A stretch of 64,000 bases of DNA from Rhizobiales bacterium 2SD (lineage in GTDB: Bacteria > Pseudomonadota > Alphaproteobacteria > Rhizobiales > Beijerinckiaceae). A model generated the notes under the pieces. The model made no database searches, was not told the origin of the DNA, and saw nothing but the letters and a program-made list of their open reading frames with translations. The position numbers and the translations under genes are program-made. Shown piece after piece: positions 42,481 through 51,469 of this stretch. How positions within the stretch are numbered: the first letter of the stretch is position 1; every line of letters begins with the position of its first letter. The stretch lies in NCBI GenBank assembly GCA_005502805.1, contig SCMY01000016.1:62001-126000 (forward strand). The letters are read 5' to 3'.

Positions 42481-43500
42481 TCAGCGGGACGGCGGCGTAT
42501 AGAGGGCGCCGCCCTGCGTGTAGAGCCGGTTCACCCCGCGCGGGATGGCGAGCGGGGTCTTCTCGCCGAGATATTTCTCGTAGAGCTCGCCGTAGTTCCC
42601 GATCTGCTTGATGATCGTGTAGGCATATTTCTCGTCGACCCCGAGCGCCGCGCCGAGACCGGGCTCGACGCCGAGGAAGCGGCGGATCTCGGGATCGCCG
42701 CTCTTGGCCATCTCGTCGACATTGGCCTGGGTGACGCCGAGTTCCTCGGCATTGACCAATGCGTTGAAGCTCCAGGCGACGATGTCGCGGAACTCCTCGT
42801 CGCTGTGCCGGACGGCGATGCCGAGCGGCTCCTTCGACAGGCGATCCGGCAGGATGACGTGCTCGGCCGGATTGGCCAGGGTCGAGCGCTGGGCGGCGAG
42901 CGTGGTCGCGTCCGAGGTCAACGCATCGCAGCGCCCGTCCGCATAAGCCCGTGTCAGCTCGTCGCGCGACTGGATCACGACGGGCGTGAACTTCATGTTG
43001 TTCTTGCGGAAATAGTCGGTCAGCGCGAGCTCGGTCGTCGTTCCCGGCTGGACGCAGACGGTGGCGCCGTTGAGCTCCTTGCCGGATTTCACGTTGAGCT
43101 TCTTCGGCACCAGAATGCCCTGACCGTCCATGAAGCTGATGGCCGGGAAGTTGAACTTCAGCTGCGTATCCCGCGTCATCACATAAGTCGTGTTGTTGGT
43201 GAGGACGTCGACCTCGCCGGATTGCAGCGCGGGGAAGCGGGTCTGCGTCGTCAGCGCCGAGATCTGGATCTTTTCGGCGTCGCCGAAGATCGTCGCTGCG
43301 ATCGCCCGGCACAGATCGACATTGAAGCCGACCCATTTGCCGCCTGAGCCGGGTACGCCGAAGCCCGGATTCGAAGGGCCCTGTACCGCGCATTTGAGCG
43401 AGCCGCGCGCCTTGATGGCGTCCAGCGTGGACCCGGCCTCAGTCGGGGTGATGCAGGCGAGCGAGACAGCCCCCAACAAGGCCGCAGTGAAACCCTTCAT
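42481..43500 (-). CDS. aapJ: Amino-acid ABC substrate-binding protein AapJ-like
   Basis: The protein has 339 residues from ATG at 43500 (GGGAGAG seven bases upstream). A signal peptide of about 22 residues ends near PTEAG. Family-3 binding-protein segments follow: IKARGSLKCAVQGPSNPGFG, KWVGFNVDLCRAIAATIFGD, QTRFPALQSGEVDVLTNNTT and CDALTSDATTLAAQRSTL. It binds polar amino acids in the periplasm. The GntR regulator gene ends 40 bases upstream on the same strand, and the two amine oxidoreductases precede that, so the imported amino acid is probably their substrate. Confidence 0.92.
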   Translation of the reverse strand: MKGFTAALLGAVSLACITPTEAGSTLDAIKARGSLKCAVQGPSNPGFGVPGSGGKWVGFNVDLCRAIAATIFGDAEKIQISALTTQTRFPALQSGEVDVLTNNTTYVMTRDTQLKFNFPAISFMDGQGILVPKKLNVKSGKELNGATVCVQPGTTTELALTDYFRKNNMKFTPVVIQSRDELTRAYADGRCDALTSDATTLAAQRSTLANPAEHVILPDRLSKEPLGIAVRHSDEEFRDIVAWSFNALVNAEELGVTQANVDEMAKSGDPEIRRFLGVEPGLGAALGVDEKYAYTIIKQIGNYGELYEKYLGEKTPLAIPRGVNRLYTQGGALYTPPSR

Positions 43501-43540
43501 GATGCTCTCTCCCTTGAGCTGTGATGGTGGGGCAGGCGGA

Positions 43541-44209
43541 TCAGCGATCGGCCGGGCGGCTGGCGCGCCGCGCAGCCGCGACGATGGATTTCTGGGTCTG
43601 TCCGATGTGCTCTTCGAGCAGGCCGACAGCACGATCGACTGCGCCATCGCGGCAGAGGGCGACCAGTTCGCGATGGTCCTGCATCGGCCGTTCCTTGCCG
43701 GCGGCGAGCGAGACCTGCGCACGGGAGAAGCGCCCGATATGCCCCCAGGTGGAGCGGATCATCGACAGCAGGCGCGGGCGCCGGCAGGGCTCGTAGAGCG
43801 CCAGATGGAAGAGTTCGTTGTGATCGCTCCATGTCACTGGCGTGGTCGCGCCGTCATAGGAGCGGAGGATCTCGTCGAGATGCTCGAAATCCTCGATCGC
43901 CATGTTCGGGATCGAGAGTTTCAGGGCCCGGCATTCCAGCCCGATCCGGATGTCGAGCAGCTCCAGGACCTCGTCGAGCGAGAGGCGGGTGACGACGGCG
44001 CCCTTGTTCGCCACCAGGGTCACGAGGCCCTCGGTCTCCAATTGCCGGAGGGCCTCCCGCACCGGAATGCGACTGGTGCCGAAGCGGGCTGCCAGCTCGT
44101 CCTGGCGCAGCTGCTCGCCTGCTTCGAAAGTGCCGTCGAAGATCGCCTGCCGCAGGCCGTCCCGGACGATCTCCGGCGCTGAAAGCTTGTCTGAATCCGG
44201 CACGGTCAT
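43541..44209 (-). CDS. GntR-family regulator with FCD domain
   Basis: The protein has 222 residues. The winged helix-turn-helix is at about residues 8-75 (VRDGLRQAIFDGTFEAGEQL, then RFGTSRIPVREALRQLETEG). The FCD effector domain is at about 80-205, with Asp, His and His residues (SDHNELFHLALYEP and MQDHRELVALC) that usually bind a metal and a carboxylate ligand. It stands inside the series oxidoreductase, oxidoreductase, regulator, AapJQM, so it very likely controls these genes in response to an amino or keto acid. Confidence 0.92.
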   Translation of the reverse strand: MTVPDSDKLSAPEIVRDGLRQAIFDGTFEAGEQLRQDELAARFGTSRIPVREALRQLETEGLVTLVANKGAVVTRLSLDEVLELLDIRIGLECRALKLSIPNMAIEDFEHLDEILRSYDGATTPVTWSDHNELFHLALYEPCRRPRLLSMIRSTWGHIGRFSRAQVSLAAGKERPMQDHRELVALCRDGAVDRAVGLLEEHIGQTQKSIVAAARRASRPADR

Positions 44210-44242
44210 TTCAGGCCTCTCCAGGATTGGTCGTCTCGCCCG

Positions 44243-45613
44243 TCATAGGACCCCCCGGCTCGACAGAGCCGACAGCTCGGACATCAGGGCCGCGTCCTCG
44301 TAACGCGAGAGGCTGAGCGGCCGCGCGTAGGCGGGCAGGTCGCCGTCGGCGACCCAGGCCGCACAGATCGATCCCGTCGAGCAGGCGGCCATCGTGCCGA
44401 AGCCGGACAGGGCCCCGGCCATGAAGGCGCCCGGTGTCCGCATCGGGCCGATTAGCGGCCAGTTCTCGGCCGTCATGGCGTAGTAGCCGCCATAGTGGTG
44501 CGCGCCGCGGGGCAGGCGGCCGACATAGGCCGCGAGCCCGGGGTGGAGGCGGCTCGCCGCGCGGATGACCGAATCCGGGAACTGAGGATCGACCGGATCC
44601 TCGTCATGCGGATCGCTCGGGCGCTCGTTGTAAGCCCAGCCGAGCTTGATCCATGCCCCATCTTCCGCGCCGTCGGGTCGGCAATGGATGCCGCCAGGCA
44701 TCGGCTCCAGCAGCTTGGCCGCCTCGGCATCTTCGGACAGGATTTCACGCTCTTCGTCCGACCAGGCGATGCTCTGCCCATCGAGGTCGATGGTGAACGG
44801 CATATTGCGCGGAATCGCCCGCTCACGGTCCTCGAAGGAGATCTTCTGCTGGAAGACGCAGGATACCGGCAGGGTCTCGTCGAGCATCGCCGCGATGTCG
44901 GTGAAGAACGGCCCGGCGGCGTTGACCAGCCTGTTCGCGCGCAGGGTGAAACGGCCATCCGCGGTCTCGACACCGAGAGCGAACGGCGCGGTTTTCTCGA
45001 TTGCAGCCAGCTTGCCACGGATCAGCCTTCCGCCGGCTGCGCGGATCGCCTCGAGCATGTATTGCCCGAGCTGCTGGCCGCTGATCGATCCGGCGCGGCG
45101 GATGTGAAGAACGGTACGGATGTCCTTGGCCCAGCTTGGAAAAGCTGCCTGGATCACGGCCTGATCGCAGAGCACGTCGACGCCCTGCGGAGCCTGGTCC
45201 CATTGCGCCGAAACCGGCGGGCTGTAGGAGCAGGTGGAACCTGCCTCGTGAACGCGGATGGGCTGGTCCGCGCTTCCCCCGTAGCCGCGATGCAGGTCTT
45301 CGATCAGGTCCACTGGCAGCGGCCTGCGCGTCACCAGCGCATAGCCGCGCCGCGTCATGTTGATGCGCTCGCCGCTCTCGCGCGCGATCGCCTCCATCAG
45401 GTCGATGCTGTGGTCGGTATAGGCGGTCATGACCGGATGCGGCCACCAGTTGCGATAGTTCTCGCCGGACTGGGCCGAGGTCAGGCTCATCGGATCGCGC
45501 GGATCGATCAGGACGACGTTGCCGATCCCGTGCTGCTTCACGAGGTAGTAGGCGCAGGCGATGCCGACGATGCCGGCGCCAACCACTGCAACCTCCGCTG
45601 AACGCTCCGACAT
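44243..45613 (-). CDS. FAD-dependent amine/amino-acid oxidoreductase (DAO fold), first
   Basis: The protein has 456 residues from ATG at 45613. The frame to 45712 overlaps the previous gene's end and has no motif. FAD is bound by VAVVGAGIVGIACAYYLVKQ (GxGxxG), with the acidic end of strand 2 in VVLIDPRDP. SAQSGENYRNWWPHP and, near the C-terminus, YYAMTAENWPLIGPMRTPGA and GFGTMAACSTGSICAAWVAD complete the DAO pattern. Enzymes of this class oxidise D-amino acids, sarcosine-like N-methyl compounds or glycine. The substrate is not evident. It follows a similar gene after 58 bases and precedes a GntR regulator and an amino-acid importer. Confidence 0.88.
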   Translation of the reverse strand: MSERSAEVAVVGAGIVGIACAYYLVKQHGIGNVVLIDPRDPMSLTSAQSGENYRNWWPHPVMTAYTDHSIDLMEAIARESGERINMTRRGYALVTRRPLPVDLIEDLHRGYGGSADQPIRVHEAGSTCSYSPPVSAQWDQAPQGVDVLCDQAVIQAAFPSWAKDIRTVLHIRRAGSISGQQLGQYMLEAIRAAGGRLIRGKLAAIEKTAPFALGVETADGRFTLRANRLVNAAGPFFTDIAAMLDETLPVSCVFQQKISFEDRERAIPRNMPFTIDLDGQSIAWSDEEREILSEDAEAAKLLEPMPGGIHCRPDGAEDGAWIKLGWAYNERPSDPHDEDPVDPQFPDSVIRAASRLHPGLAAYVGRLPRGAHHYGGYYAMTAENWPLIGPMRTPGAFMAGALSGFGTMAACSTGSICAAWVADGDLPAYARPLSLSRYEDAALMSELSALSSRGVL

Positions 45614-45671
45614 ATCCGTCACTTCAAAATCCTCGATCAAAGGCTGGGCAAACGCGTGGGCAGCGGCCCGG

Positions 45672-46838
45672 TCACAGGATTCCGCGTTCGCGATAGGGCT
45701 CGTTGTTGGCAATCCGGGCCCAGCCGAGCCGCGTCAGATCGATCGTCTGGTAGGCGCCGTCGACGATCAGCTCGGCGACCGCGCGTCCGACGCCGGGCGC
45801 ATGCATCAACCCATGCCCTGAAAAGCCGGCCGCCAGGATGAAGTTCTCGCAGTGGCCGGTCCAAGAGCCGATGATGCCGTTGCCGTCGAGCTCGTTCTGG
45901 TCGTAGAGCCCGGGCATCACGTTCTTCTCGCGTGTCCGCTCGAAGCCTGGGAAGCGATGGGCCAGCGCCGGCCAGACCACGCGCTCGAAATAATCGTGAT
46001 CGGTCTCGAAGTTGAAGCCGCGGGGCTCGTTGCCGTCGGGAACGCCGCCGGTAAAGCCCTTGCCCTCCGGCCGGAAGGCGAGCCGGTTCAGATCCTTGAC
46101 GTAGGGCAGCGGCTCGAAGTCGTGCTCGGACTCGAAATAGTGCTCGAAGCGCCGCATCGGTGCGATCGGGGCGGCCATGTCGACCATCTTCCAGACCTCG
46201 CCGGCCCAGGCGCCGGCAGCGTTCACGACCCAGTCGGCCGTGATCCGGGTGCCGCTTTCGAGCTCGACCGAGCGAACAAGCCCGCCGTCGCATTGCAGGC
46301 CGACGACCCGGTCGGTGATGAAGGATGCCCCGAGCTTTCTCGCCTTGCGCCGGAAGCCCTGCAGCACGCCATTTGGATCGAGCCAGCCATCCTCGACCGA
46401 ATGCGCCGCCAAAGCGAGGTCGTCCACCCGCATCGATGGGAAGCGGTCCTTGATCTCCGGCGGGGTCAGGACATCGAGCCGGACGCCCAGTTTGATCTGA
46501 ATCCCGGCATTGCTTTCGAGGACGCCCGCCCCGTTCTCGCCGACGATGAAGAGGTAACCGCCTCGGCGGTACCCGATCTCGGCCCGCTCTCCGTCGACGG
46601 CCATGTCTTCAGCAAAGCGCTCGAAGAACGGGATGCTGAAGTTCGAGAGCGCGATGTTTTCCGGCCCCGAGAACAGGCGCCGGACGCCGCCCGAGGCCCG
46701 CGGGGTCGAAGCCTTCGCATAGGTCGGATCCGGCTCGATGACCGCAACGCTCGGCGGGTTGGGACGGTTGCGCAGGAAATAGGCGACGCTCGCGCCGATC
46801 GCGCCTCCACCGACGATGACGACATCGCTCCGTTGCAT
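45672..46838 (-). CDS. FAD-dependent amine/amino-acid oxidoreductase (DAO fold), second
   Basis: The protein has 388 residues. The FAD site VVIVGGGAIGASVAYFLRNR is at the N-terminus. STPRASGGVRRLFSGPENIA marks the flavin-contact loop. WVVNAAGAWAGEVWKMV and AAGFSGHGLMHAPGVGRAVA near the end are typical of sarcosine oxidase/FOXRED1-like members. It is only distantly similar to the following oxidoreductase, so this is a family pair rather than a recent duplication. It is first in the series, with AT-rich promoter-like DNA upstream. It probably acts on the compound brought in by AapJQM. Confidence 0.9.
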   Translation of the reverse strand: MQRSDVVIVGGGAIGASVAYFLRNRPNPPSVAVIEPDPTYAKASTPRASGGVRRLFSGPENIALSNFSIPFFERFAEDMAVDGERAEIGYRRGGYLFIVGENGAGVLESNAGIQIKLGVRLDVLTPPEIKDRFPSMRVDDLALAAHSVEDGWLDPNGVLQGFRRKARKLGASFITDRVVGLQCDGGLVRSVELESGTRITADWVVNAAGAWAGEVWKMVDMAAPIAPMRRFEHYFESEHDFEPLPYVKDLNRLAFRPEGKGFTGGVPDGNEPRGFNFETDHDYFERVVWPALAHRFPGFERTREKNVMPGLYDQNELDGNGIIGSWTGHCENFILAAGFSGHGLMHAPGVGRAVAELIVDGAYQTIDLTRLGWARIANNEPYRERGIL

Positions 46839-46877
46839 AGGCGACCTCCCTCAGGAAGGGGCGGATAACATGCCGAA

Positions 46878-46888
46878 GAAATTTATAC
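46878..46888 (-). promoter_or_regulatory. Possible GntR/FCD operator before oxidoreductase operon
   Basis: The minus strand reads ATTGTATAAAT within an AT-rich stretch about 40 bases before the oxidoreductase start. It resembles the TNGTNNNACNA type of FCD-regulator site only loosely. Confidence 0.25.
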
Positions 46889-47057
46889 AATCATGAATAG
46901 ATCATATCCATTCACCTCGCATCGCCGGTGCGATCAGCAAGGATGCGGGGTTTGCTGGCTGCTGCCCCCTGGTGTGGCCTGCGCACAGCTTGGAGAATCT
47001 CATGCAGGGATCCCCGCGCATCCGCGCGGCTGGCCGCCTTCGGGGGCGCGGCCGATG

Positions 47058-47801
47058 CTATCGCGAGACTAGCGCCCGCCCGGTTCGCAAGGCATGGGCC
47101 CAGTCTGCCCGGCCATTGGCCTGGGCCTGCCGGGCGGCATGCTCCCAGTCATAGACGACGGCGTGATGTTCGATCTCGACCGCCTTCGCCATCGTCACCA
47201 CGGCTAGGCGGGCATGCGGTGCGCCGCTTTCCGAGACGTGAATGCTCGGATAGTCGGCATGATAGGCAGGATTGCCGACGCTACCGGGATTGATCACGAC
47301 AGTGCCGTTGTCGAGCCGCAGCAGGCGCGGCTGGTGGCTGTGCCCACACAGGATTACGTCAGCAGAGGCGGCAGTGGCGATCAGCGCTTCGACCGCCTGC
47401 GGACGGGCCGCGGCCAGGCGTCCGCCTTCGACCTCATCGAGCAGATAGGTCTCATCATCTTTCGGGCAGGCGTGAAAGCAGCGTGCACGCCCGATCTCGA
47501 TGTCGAACGGCAGGCCGGCGAGCCAGCCGCGGGCCTCGGCGTCCAGATCATGCCAGGCAAAACGATCGGAAGCTCCGAGTCCATCGGGAGAGGCCGCGCC
47601 GAGCGCCCGGTCATGGTTGCCGCGGACATGACTCATCCGGCTGGTCCGCAGCAGCCGCACCGTCTCCGCCGGCCAAAGCGGGCCGGAGGCGCAGTCGCCG
47701 AGATTGACAATCCGATCGACGGAAAGTCCGGCAAGCCTTGTGAGCACGGCTTCAAGAGCCGGCAGGTTGCCGTGCACATCGGCGATGACGCCTAGCCGCA
47801 T
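47058..47801 (-). CDS. Metallophosphoesterase (YfcE/MJ0936-like)
   Basis: The protein has 247 residues. All blocks of the binuclear metallophosphatase site are visible: GVIADVHGN (Asp8, His10), IVNLGDCASG (Asp), HVRGNHDRAL (Asn, His) and VILCGHSHQPRLL (His pair), then NPGSVGNPAY. It hydrolyses a phosphodiester or monoester. The substrate is unknown. C-terminal residues 195-247 (from VTMAKAVEIEHHAVVYDWEH) pass beyond the core. It lies between the oxidoreductase and phosphonate clusters and may belong to neither. Confidence 0.9.
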   Translation of the reverse strand: MRLGVIADVHGNLPALEAVLTRLAGLSVDRIVNLGDCASGPLWPAETVRLLRTSRMSHVRGNHDRALGAASPDGLGASDRFAWHDLDAEARGWLAGLPFDIEIGRARCFHACPKDDETYLLDEVEGGRLAAARPQAVEALIATAASADVILCGHSHQPRLLRLDNGTVVINPGSVGNPAYHADYPSIHVSESGAPHARLAVVTMAKAVEIEHHAVVYDWEHAARQAQANGRADWAHALRTGRALVSR

Positions 47802-47917
47802 GTCGCAAATCCCGAATCTTCAGCCGGTCTTGCGCCAGCCAATCTTGTGATGGCGCGTCCCGGGCTTTGCGCCAAGGCCCGGGGCGGCCTGCAATCCGGG
47901 CAGATCTGGCCGGACGA

Positions 47918-49369
47918 TCATGCCGCCCAGGGCAGGGACCAGGTCTTGACGTTCGTGAACGACTTCATGGCCTCGACGACGCCCTCCTTGTAGCCGAGAC
48001 CGGAGTCTTTGATGCCGCCGAAGGGGGACATCTCGATGCGATAGCCGGGGACCTCCCAGAGATTGACCGTGCCGACCTCCAGTTCCGCGACGAAGCGCTG
48101 GATGTAGTCGAAGCGGTTGGTGCAGATGCCGGACGACAGGCCATAGGCGGTCGAATTCGAGATCGCGATGACCTTGGCGATGTCGTCAGGCACCCTGATG
48201 ATCGGGATGACCGGGCCGAAGGTCTCCTCATGCACGAGCTCGCAGGTGTGGGGGATGCGGTCGACCACGGTCGGGTGAAACAGTGCGCCCTCCGCCCGCT
48301 TGCCGTAGAGAACCTGTGCGCCCTTGTTGACCGCATCGTCGACGCGGGCCTGGAAGAGCGCGGCCGAGCGGGCGTTGATGACGGTGCCGACATCGGTCGC
48401 CGGGTCCATCGGGTCGCCGCACCTCAGCGTCTTCGCCTTCTCGACGACGAGTTTCGAGAACGCGTCGGCGACGCTCTCGACCACCAGGATGCGCTTCACC
48501 GCGGTGCAGCGCTGGCCGGAGTTCTTGGTCGCGCCGGTGACGGCAAGCTCAGCCGCCTTGTCGAGATCGGCGTCCTCCATGACGATCAGCGGATCGTTGC
48601 CGCCGAGCTCGAGCACGATGCGCTTGTAGCCGGCGGTGGCGGCGATGTGCTTGCCGACCCTGACCGAGCCGGTGAAGGTTACCAGATCGGCATCGGGGTC
48701 GGTGATCATCGCATCGCCCATGGTCGAGGGATTGCCGGTGACGACCGAGAGCATCTCCGGCGGCAGCCCGGCCTCGTAGAGCACGTCGGCCAGCGCCAGC
48801 GCGGTCAGCGGCGTCAGTTCCGTCGGCTTCAGCACGAGGCGGTTGTTGGTCGCGATCGCCGGCGCCAGCTTGTGGCTGACCATGTTGAGCGGGTGGTTGA
48901 ACGGGGTGATCGCCGAGATCACCCCGAGCAGTGGCTGGCGCGTGGTGAAGATCTTGCGGGCCTTGCCGTTCGGCGAGATGTCGCAGGAGAACATCTCGCC
49001 ATCGTCCTTGATGGTGAGCTGGGCGGCGAAGGACCAGACGTCATAGGCGCGGCTGGCCTCGTAGAGCGAGTCCTTCCAGCACAGGCCGGCCTCGGCCGTG
49101 ATCAGCCGGGCGAACTCCTCCTTGCGGGCGAACAGGAGCTCGGCCGTCTTCTGCAGGATGCGCTGGCGCTCATAGCGGGAGAGCTTGGGCTTGAACGCCC
49201 TGGCCTTGGCGAAGGCCTCGCGGACCTGCTCGGGCCTGGCTGCGGGGATCAGCCCAACGACGCTGTCGTCATAGGGGTTCCTGACCTCGACCATGTCGTC
49301 GGTCGTGGTGAGCTTGCCGGCGATGCGCATCGCCTCGCGCCGCACCGGCGGCTTCACGGTCGCGTTCAT
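47918..49369 (-). CDS. phnY: Phosphonoacetaldehyde dehydrogenase
   Basis: The protein has 483 residues of the aldehyde dehydrogenase superfamily. Landmarks are AITPFNHPLNMVSHKLAPAI, the NAD-site FTGSVRVGKHI, the catalytic Glu in VLELGGNDPL and the catalytic Cys in NSGQRCTAVKRI, then ETFGPVIPIIRV. The family form and the place directly after phnA identify it as PhnY, which oxidises phosphonoacetaldehyde to phosphonoacetate with NAD+. It begins three bases after the phnA stop and ends the operon. The next step, phosphonoacetate cleavage, is done by the neighbour PhnA. Confidence 0.92.
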   Translation of the reverse strand: MNATVKPPVRREAMRIAGKLTTTDDMVEVRNPYDDSVVGLIPAARPEQVREAFAKARAFKPKLSRYERQRILQKTAELLFARKEEFARLITAEAGLCWKDSLYEASRAYDVWSFAAQLTIKDDGEMFSCDISPNGKARKIFTTRQPLLGVISAITPFNHPLNMVSHKLAPAIATNNRLVLKPTELTPLTALALADVLYEAGLPPEMLSVVTGNPSTMGDAMITDPDADLVTFTGSVRVGKHIAATAGYKRIVLELGGNDPLIVMEDADLDKAAELAVTGATKNSGQRCTAVKRILVVESVADAFSKLVVEKAKTLRCGDPMDPATDVGTVINARSAALFQARVDDAVNKGAQVLYGKRAEGALFHPTVVDRIPHTCELVHEETFGPVIPIIRVPDDIAKVIAISNSTAYGLSSGICTNRFDYIQRFVAELEVGTVNLWEVPGYRIEMSPFGGIKDSGLGYKEGVVEAMKSFTNVKTWSLPWAA

Positions 49370-49371
49370 CG

Positions 49372-50625
49372 TCAGCTCACCAGGTTGAGGGCGACGTCGA
49401 AGACGTCGAAATTGCGCAGGGTCCGCCCGTCCGGAACGGTGATCGGCCGGTTGGCGATCATCGGCACGCGCTGCTCGGTGATGCCGCCATGCGAGCGCAG
49501 CGGCTCGGTCAGGCCGGAGAGGTCGTGCTTGTCGGGCGAGGTGCCGATCACCTTCTGCCTTGTCGAGACCACGACGACGTCGCCGATCCGGTCGGCCGGG
49601 AGCTCGAAGCGCTCGCAGGCCTCGACCGCGGTCACTGCCAGGGCGATGCCGTCGAGGCCGGAGATGCGGGCGGCGACCTCCTCCTGGCTGACACCATCAG
49701 GCAGATAGACAGTCGCGAAGGAGCCGAGCGCGCCGTGATGCACGACGTAAGGGTCGGTGATCGGCAGGATCACCCGCATCACGCCCCTGCCGTACCACTC
49801 GTCCATCAGGCTCTGCAGATAGACGACGTCGGGCTCGCCATTGGGCAGGTGCTTGTCGTTCATGCCGTGGTCGGCGGTGATGACGAGCGTGCAGCCGAGT
49901 GCGTCGAGCCTGCCGACATAACCGTCGAACATCGCATAGAAGCTGTCGGCCATCTCCGAACCGGGCGCCGCCTTGTGCTGCACATAGTCGGTGGTCGAGA
50001 GGTACATCAGGTCCGGCTTGAAGCTCTCCAGCAGCTTGACGCCGGCGGCGAAGACGAACTCCGAGAGATCGGCCGAATAGACGGATGGCACCGGCATGCC
50101 GACGAAGTCGAGCACATCAGCGATACCGTTTTCGGCCTTGTTGGCCCTGTCGGCCTTCTCGGAGGAGAAAGCGATTGCCGAACCGCTGGTGAAGTCGAGC
50201 CCCTTGCCGAGCAGGGTCCTGAGCTTGTCCTTGGCGGTGACCATCGCGACCTTGAGGCCGGCCTTCTGGAACTCGGCGAGGATGGTCGGGGCGCGCAGGA
50301 AGCGGGCATCGTTCATCATCACCTCTTCTTTGGCCTCGCGGTCGTAGAAGAAGTTGCCGGCGATGCCGTGCCAGGCCGGTGGGCGGCCGGTGATGATCGA
50401 GAGATTGTTCGGGTTGGTGAAGCTCGGGATCACCGAATAGGCGTGGGTGCTCGCCCCCGTCCGCATGATCCGGTCGAGGTTCGGCGTCAGCCCCTTGGCG
50501 CTGGCGGCTTCGATATAGGCCGGTTCGGAGCCGTCCATGCAGATCACCACGGTCGGGCGCTGCGGGCGGGCATAGAGGCGGCCATTGGCGACGACGTCCG
50601 CGCCAATCTTGGAATATGCGTTCAT
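49372..50625 (-). CDS. phnA: Phosphonoacetate hydrolase
   Basis: The protein has 417 residues of the alkaline-phosphatase superfamily. Metal and nucleophile positions can be seen: VVICMDGSEP (Asp), SFTNPNNLSIITGRPP (Thr nucleophile), LSTTDYVQHKAAPGSE (Asp, His), VITADHGMNDKHLP (Asp, His) and RSHGGITEQRVP (His). It hydrolyses phosphonoacetate to acetate and phosphate with zinc. The gene lies between phnE and phnY. The acetate formed could feed central metabolism, and the phosphate is the nutritional gain. Confidence 0.95.
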   Translation of the reverse strand: MNAYSKIGADVVANGRLYARPQRPTVVICMDGSEPAYIEAASAKGLTPNLDRIMRTGASTHAYSVIPSFTNPNNLSIITGRPPAWHGIAGNFFYDREAKEEVMMNDARFLRAPTILAEFQKAGLKVAMVTAKDKLRTLLGKGLDFTSGSAIAFSSEKADRANKAENGIADVLDFVGMPVPSVYSADLSEFVFAAGVKLLESFKPDLMYLSTTDYVQHKAAPGSEMADSFYAMFDGYVGRLDALGCTLVITADHGMNDKHLPNGEPDVVYLQSLMDEWYGRGVMRVILPITDPYVVHHGALGSFATVYLPDGVSQEEVAARISGLDGIALAVTAVEACERFELPADRIGDVVVVSTRQKVIGTSPDKHDLSGLTEPLRSHGGITEQRVPMIANRPITVPDGRTLRNFDVFDVALNLVS

Positions 50626-50650
50626 GACGAACTCCTTGGGTCGGCGCCGA

Positions 50651-51454
50651 TCAGCGGATCAGGGCGCGGACGCGGGACGAGACCAGGTCGGCGATCAGGA
50701 CCATGGCGAGGATCACGAGGATGCAAGTCGCCGTGTCCTGGTATTTGAAGAGCTTCATCGAGGAGACGAGCTCGAAGCCGATGCCACCGGCGCCGACCAT
50801 GCCGAGGACGGTCGACTGGCGGACATTGGTCTCCAGTCGGTAGAAGATCGTCCCGAGCCAGGCCGGCAGGACTTGCGGCAGCACGCCGAAGAAGAAGGTC
50901 TTGAACGGGCCGACGCCGGCCGAGCGGAAGGCCTCCAGCGGCCCTTCGTCGATATCCTCCATCGCCTCGGCGAAGAACTTGCCGAGCATGCCGGCGCCGT
51001 GGATGGCGAGCGCCAGCACCCCGGCGAAGGGGCCAAGCCCGATGGCGGCGACGAAGATCAGCGCGAGGATGATCTCATTGATGCCGCGCATGCAGTTGAG
51101 CAATTGCCGGGTGGCATGAAAGACGACCGGGCTCGGGCTCAGATTGCGCGCCGCGAAGAAGCAGACCGGCAGGGCGATGACGACGCCGAGCAGCGTGCCC
51201 CAGACCGCGACCTGCAGGCTTTCCAGAGCCGGCCGCCACAGCCTCTCGAGGAATTCCGGATTGGGCGGCATCATCCGGACGAGGAAATCCACCATATAGG
51301 GGATGCCGTTCCAGAGATTATTGGCGTTGATCTGCGAGCCGACCGCCGCCCACCACAGGAAGGCCAAGGCGGCGAGGGTGACGAAGCCGACGCCCCACCA
51401 GCCGAAACGGCCCTGCGGCGGACGAAGGACGAGTTGCAGCGTTCCGAACGACAT
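50651..51454 (-). CDS. phnE: Phosphonate ABC permease
   Basis: The protein has 267 residues, with six helices and the PhnE-type wording LESLQVAVWGTLLGVVIALP, CMRGINEIILALIFVAAIGL and the coupling loop EGPLEAFRSAGVGPFKTFFF, then NVRQSTVLGMVGAGGIGFEL. It forms a homodimeric channel in the inner membrane. There is a single phnE gene, where many bacteria have two. It starts 15 bases after the phnC stop. Confidence 0.93.
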   Translation of the reverse strand: MSFGTLQLVLRPPQGRFGWWGVGFVTLAALAFLWWAAVGSQINANNLWNGIPYMVDFLVRMMPPNPEFLERLWRPALESLQVAVWGTLLGVVIALPVCFFAARNLSPSPVVFHATRQLLNCMRGINEIILALIFVAAIGLGPFAGVLALAIHGAGMLGKFFAEAMEDIDEGPLEAFRSAGVGPFKTFFFGVLPQVLPAWLGTIFYRLETNVRQSTVLGMVGAGGIGFELVSSMKLFKYQDTATCILVILAMVLIADLVSSRVRALIR

Positions 51455-51469
51455 GGACCTTGCTCCCCG

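Noticed and set aside
41273..43393. A 706-codon frame joining AapQ to an upstream extension
   Set aside because: The extension is the shadow of aapJ. AapQ itself starts at 42454.
46928..47293. A 121-codon frame upstream of the oxidoreductase operon
   Set aside because: It overlaps the 3' half of the metallophosphoesterase gene on the other strand and has only low-complexity Arg/Ala sequence.
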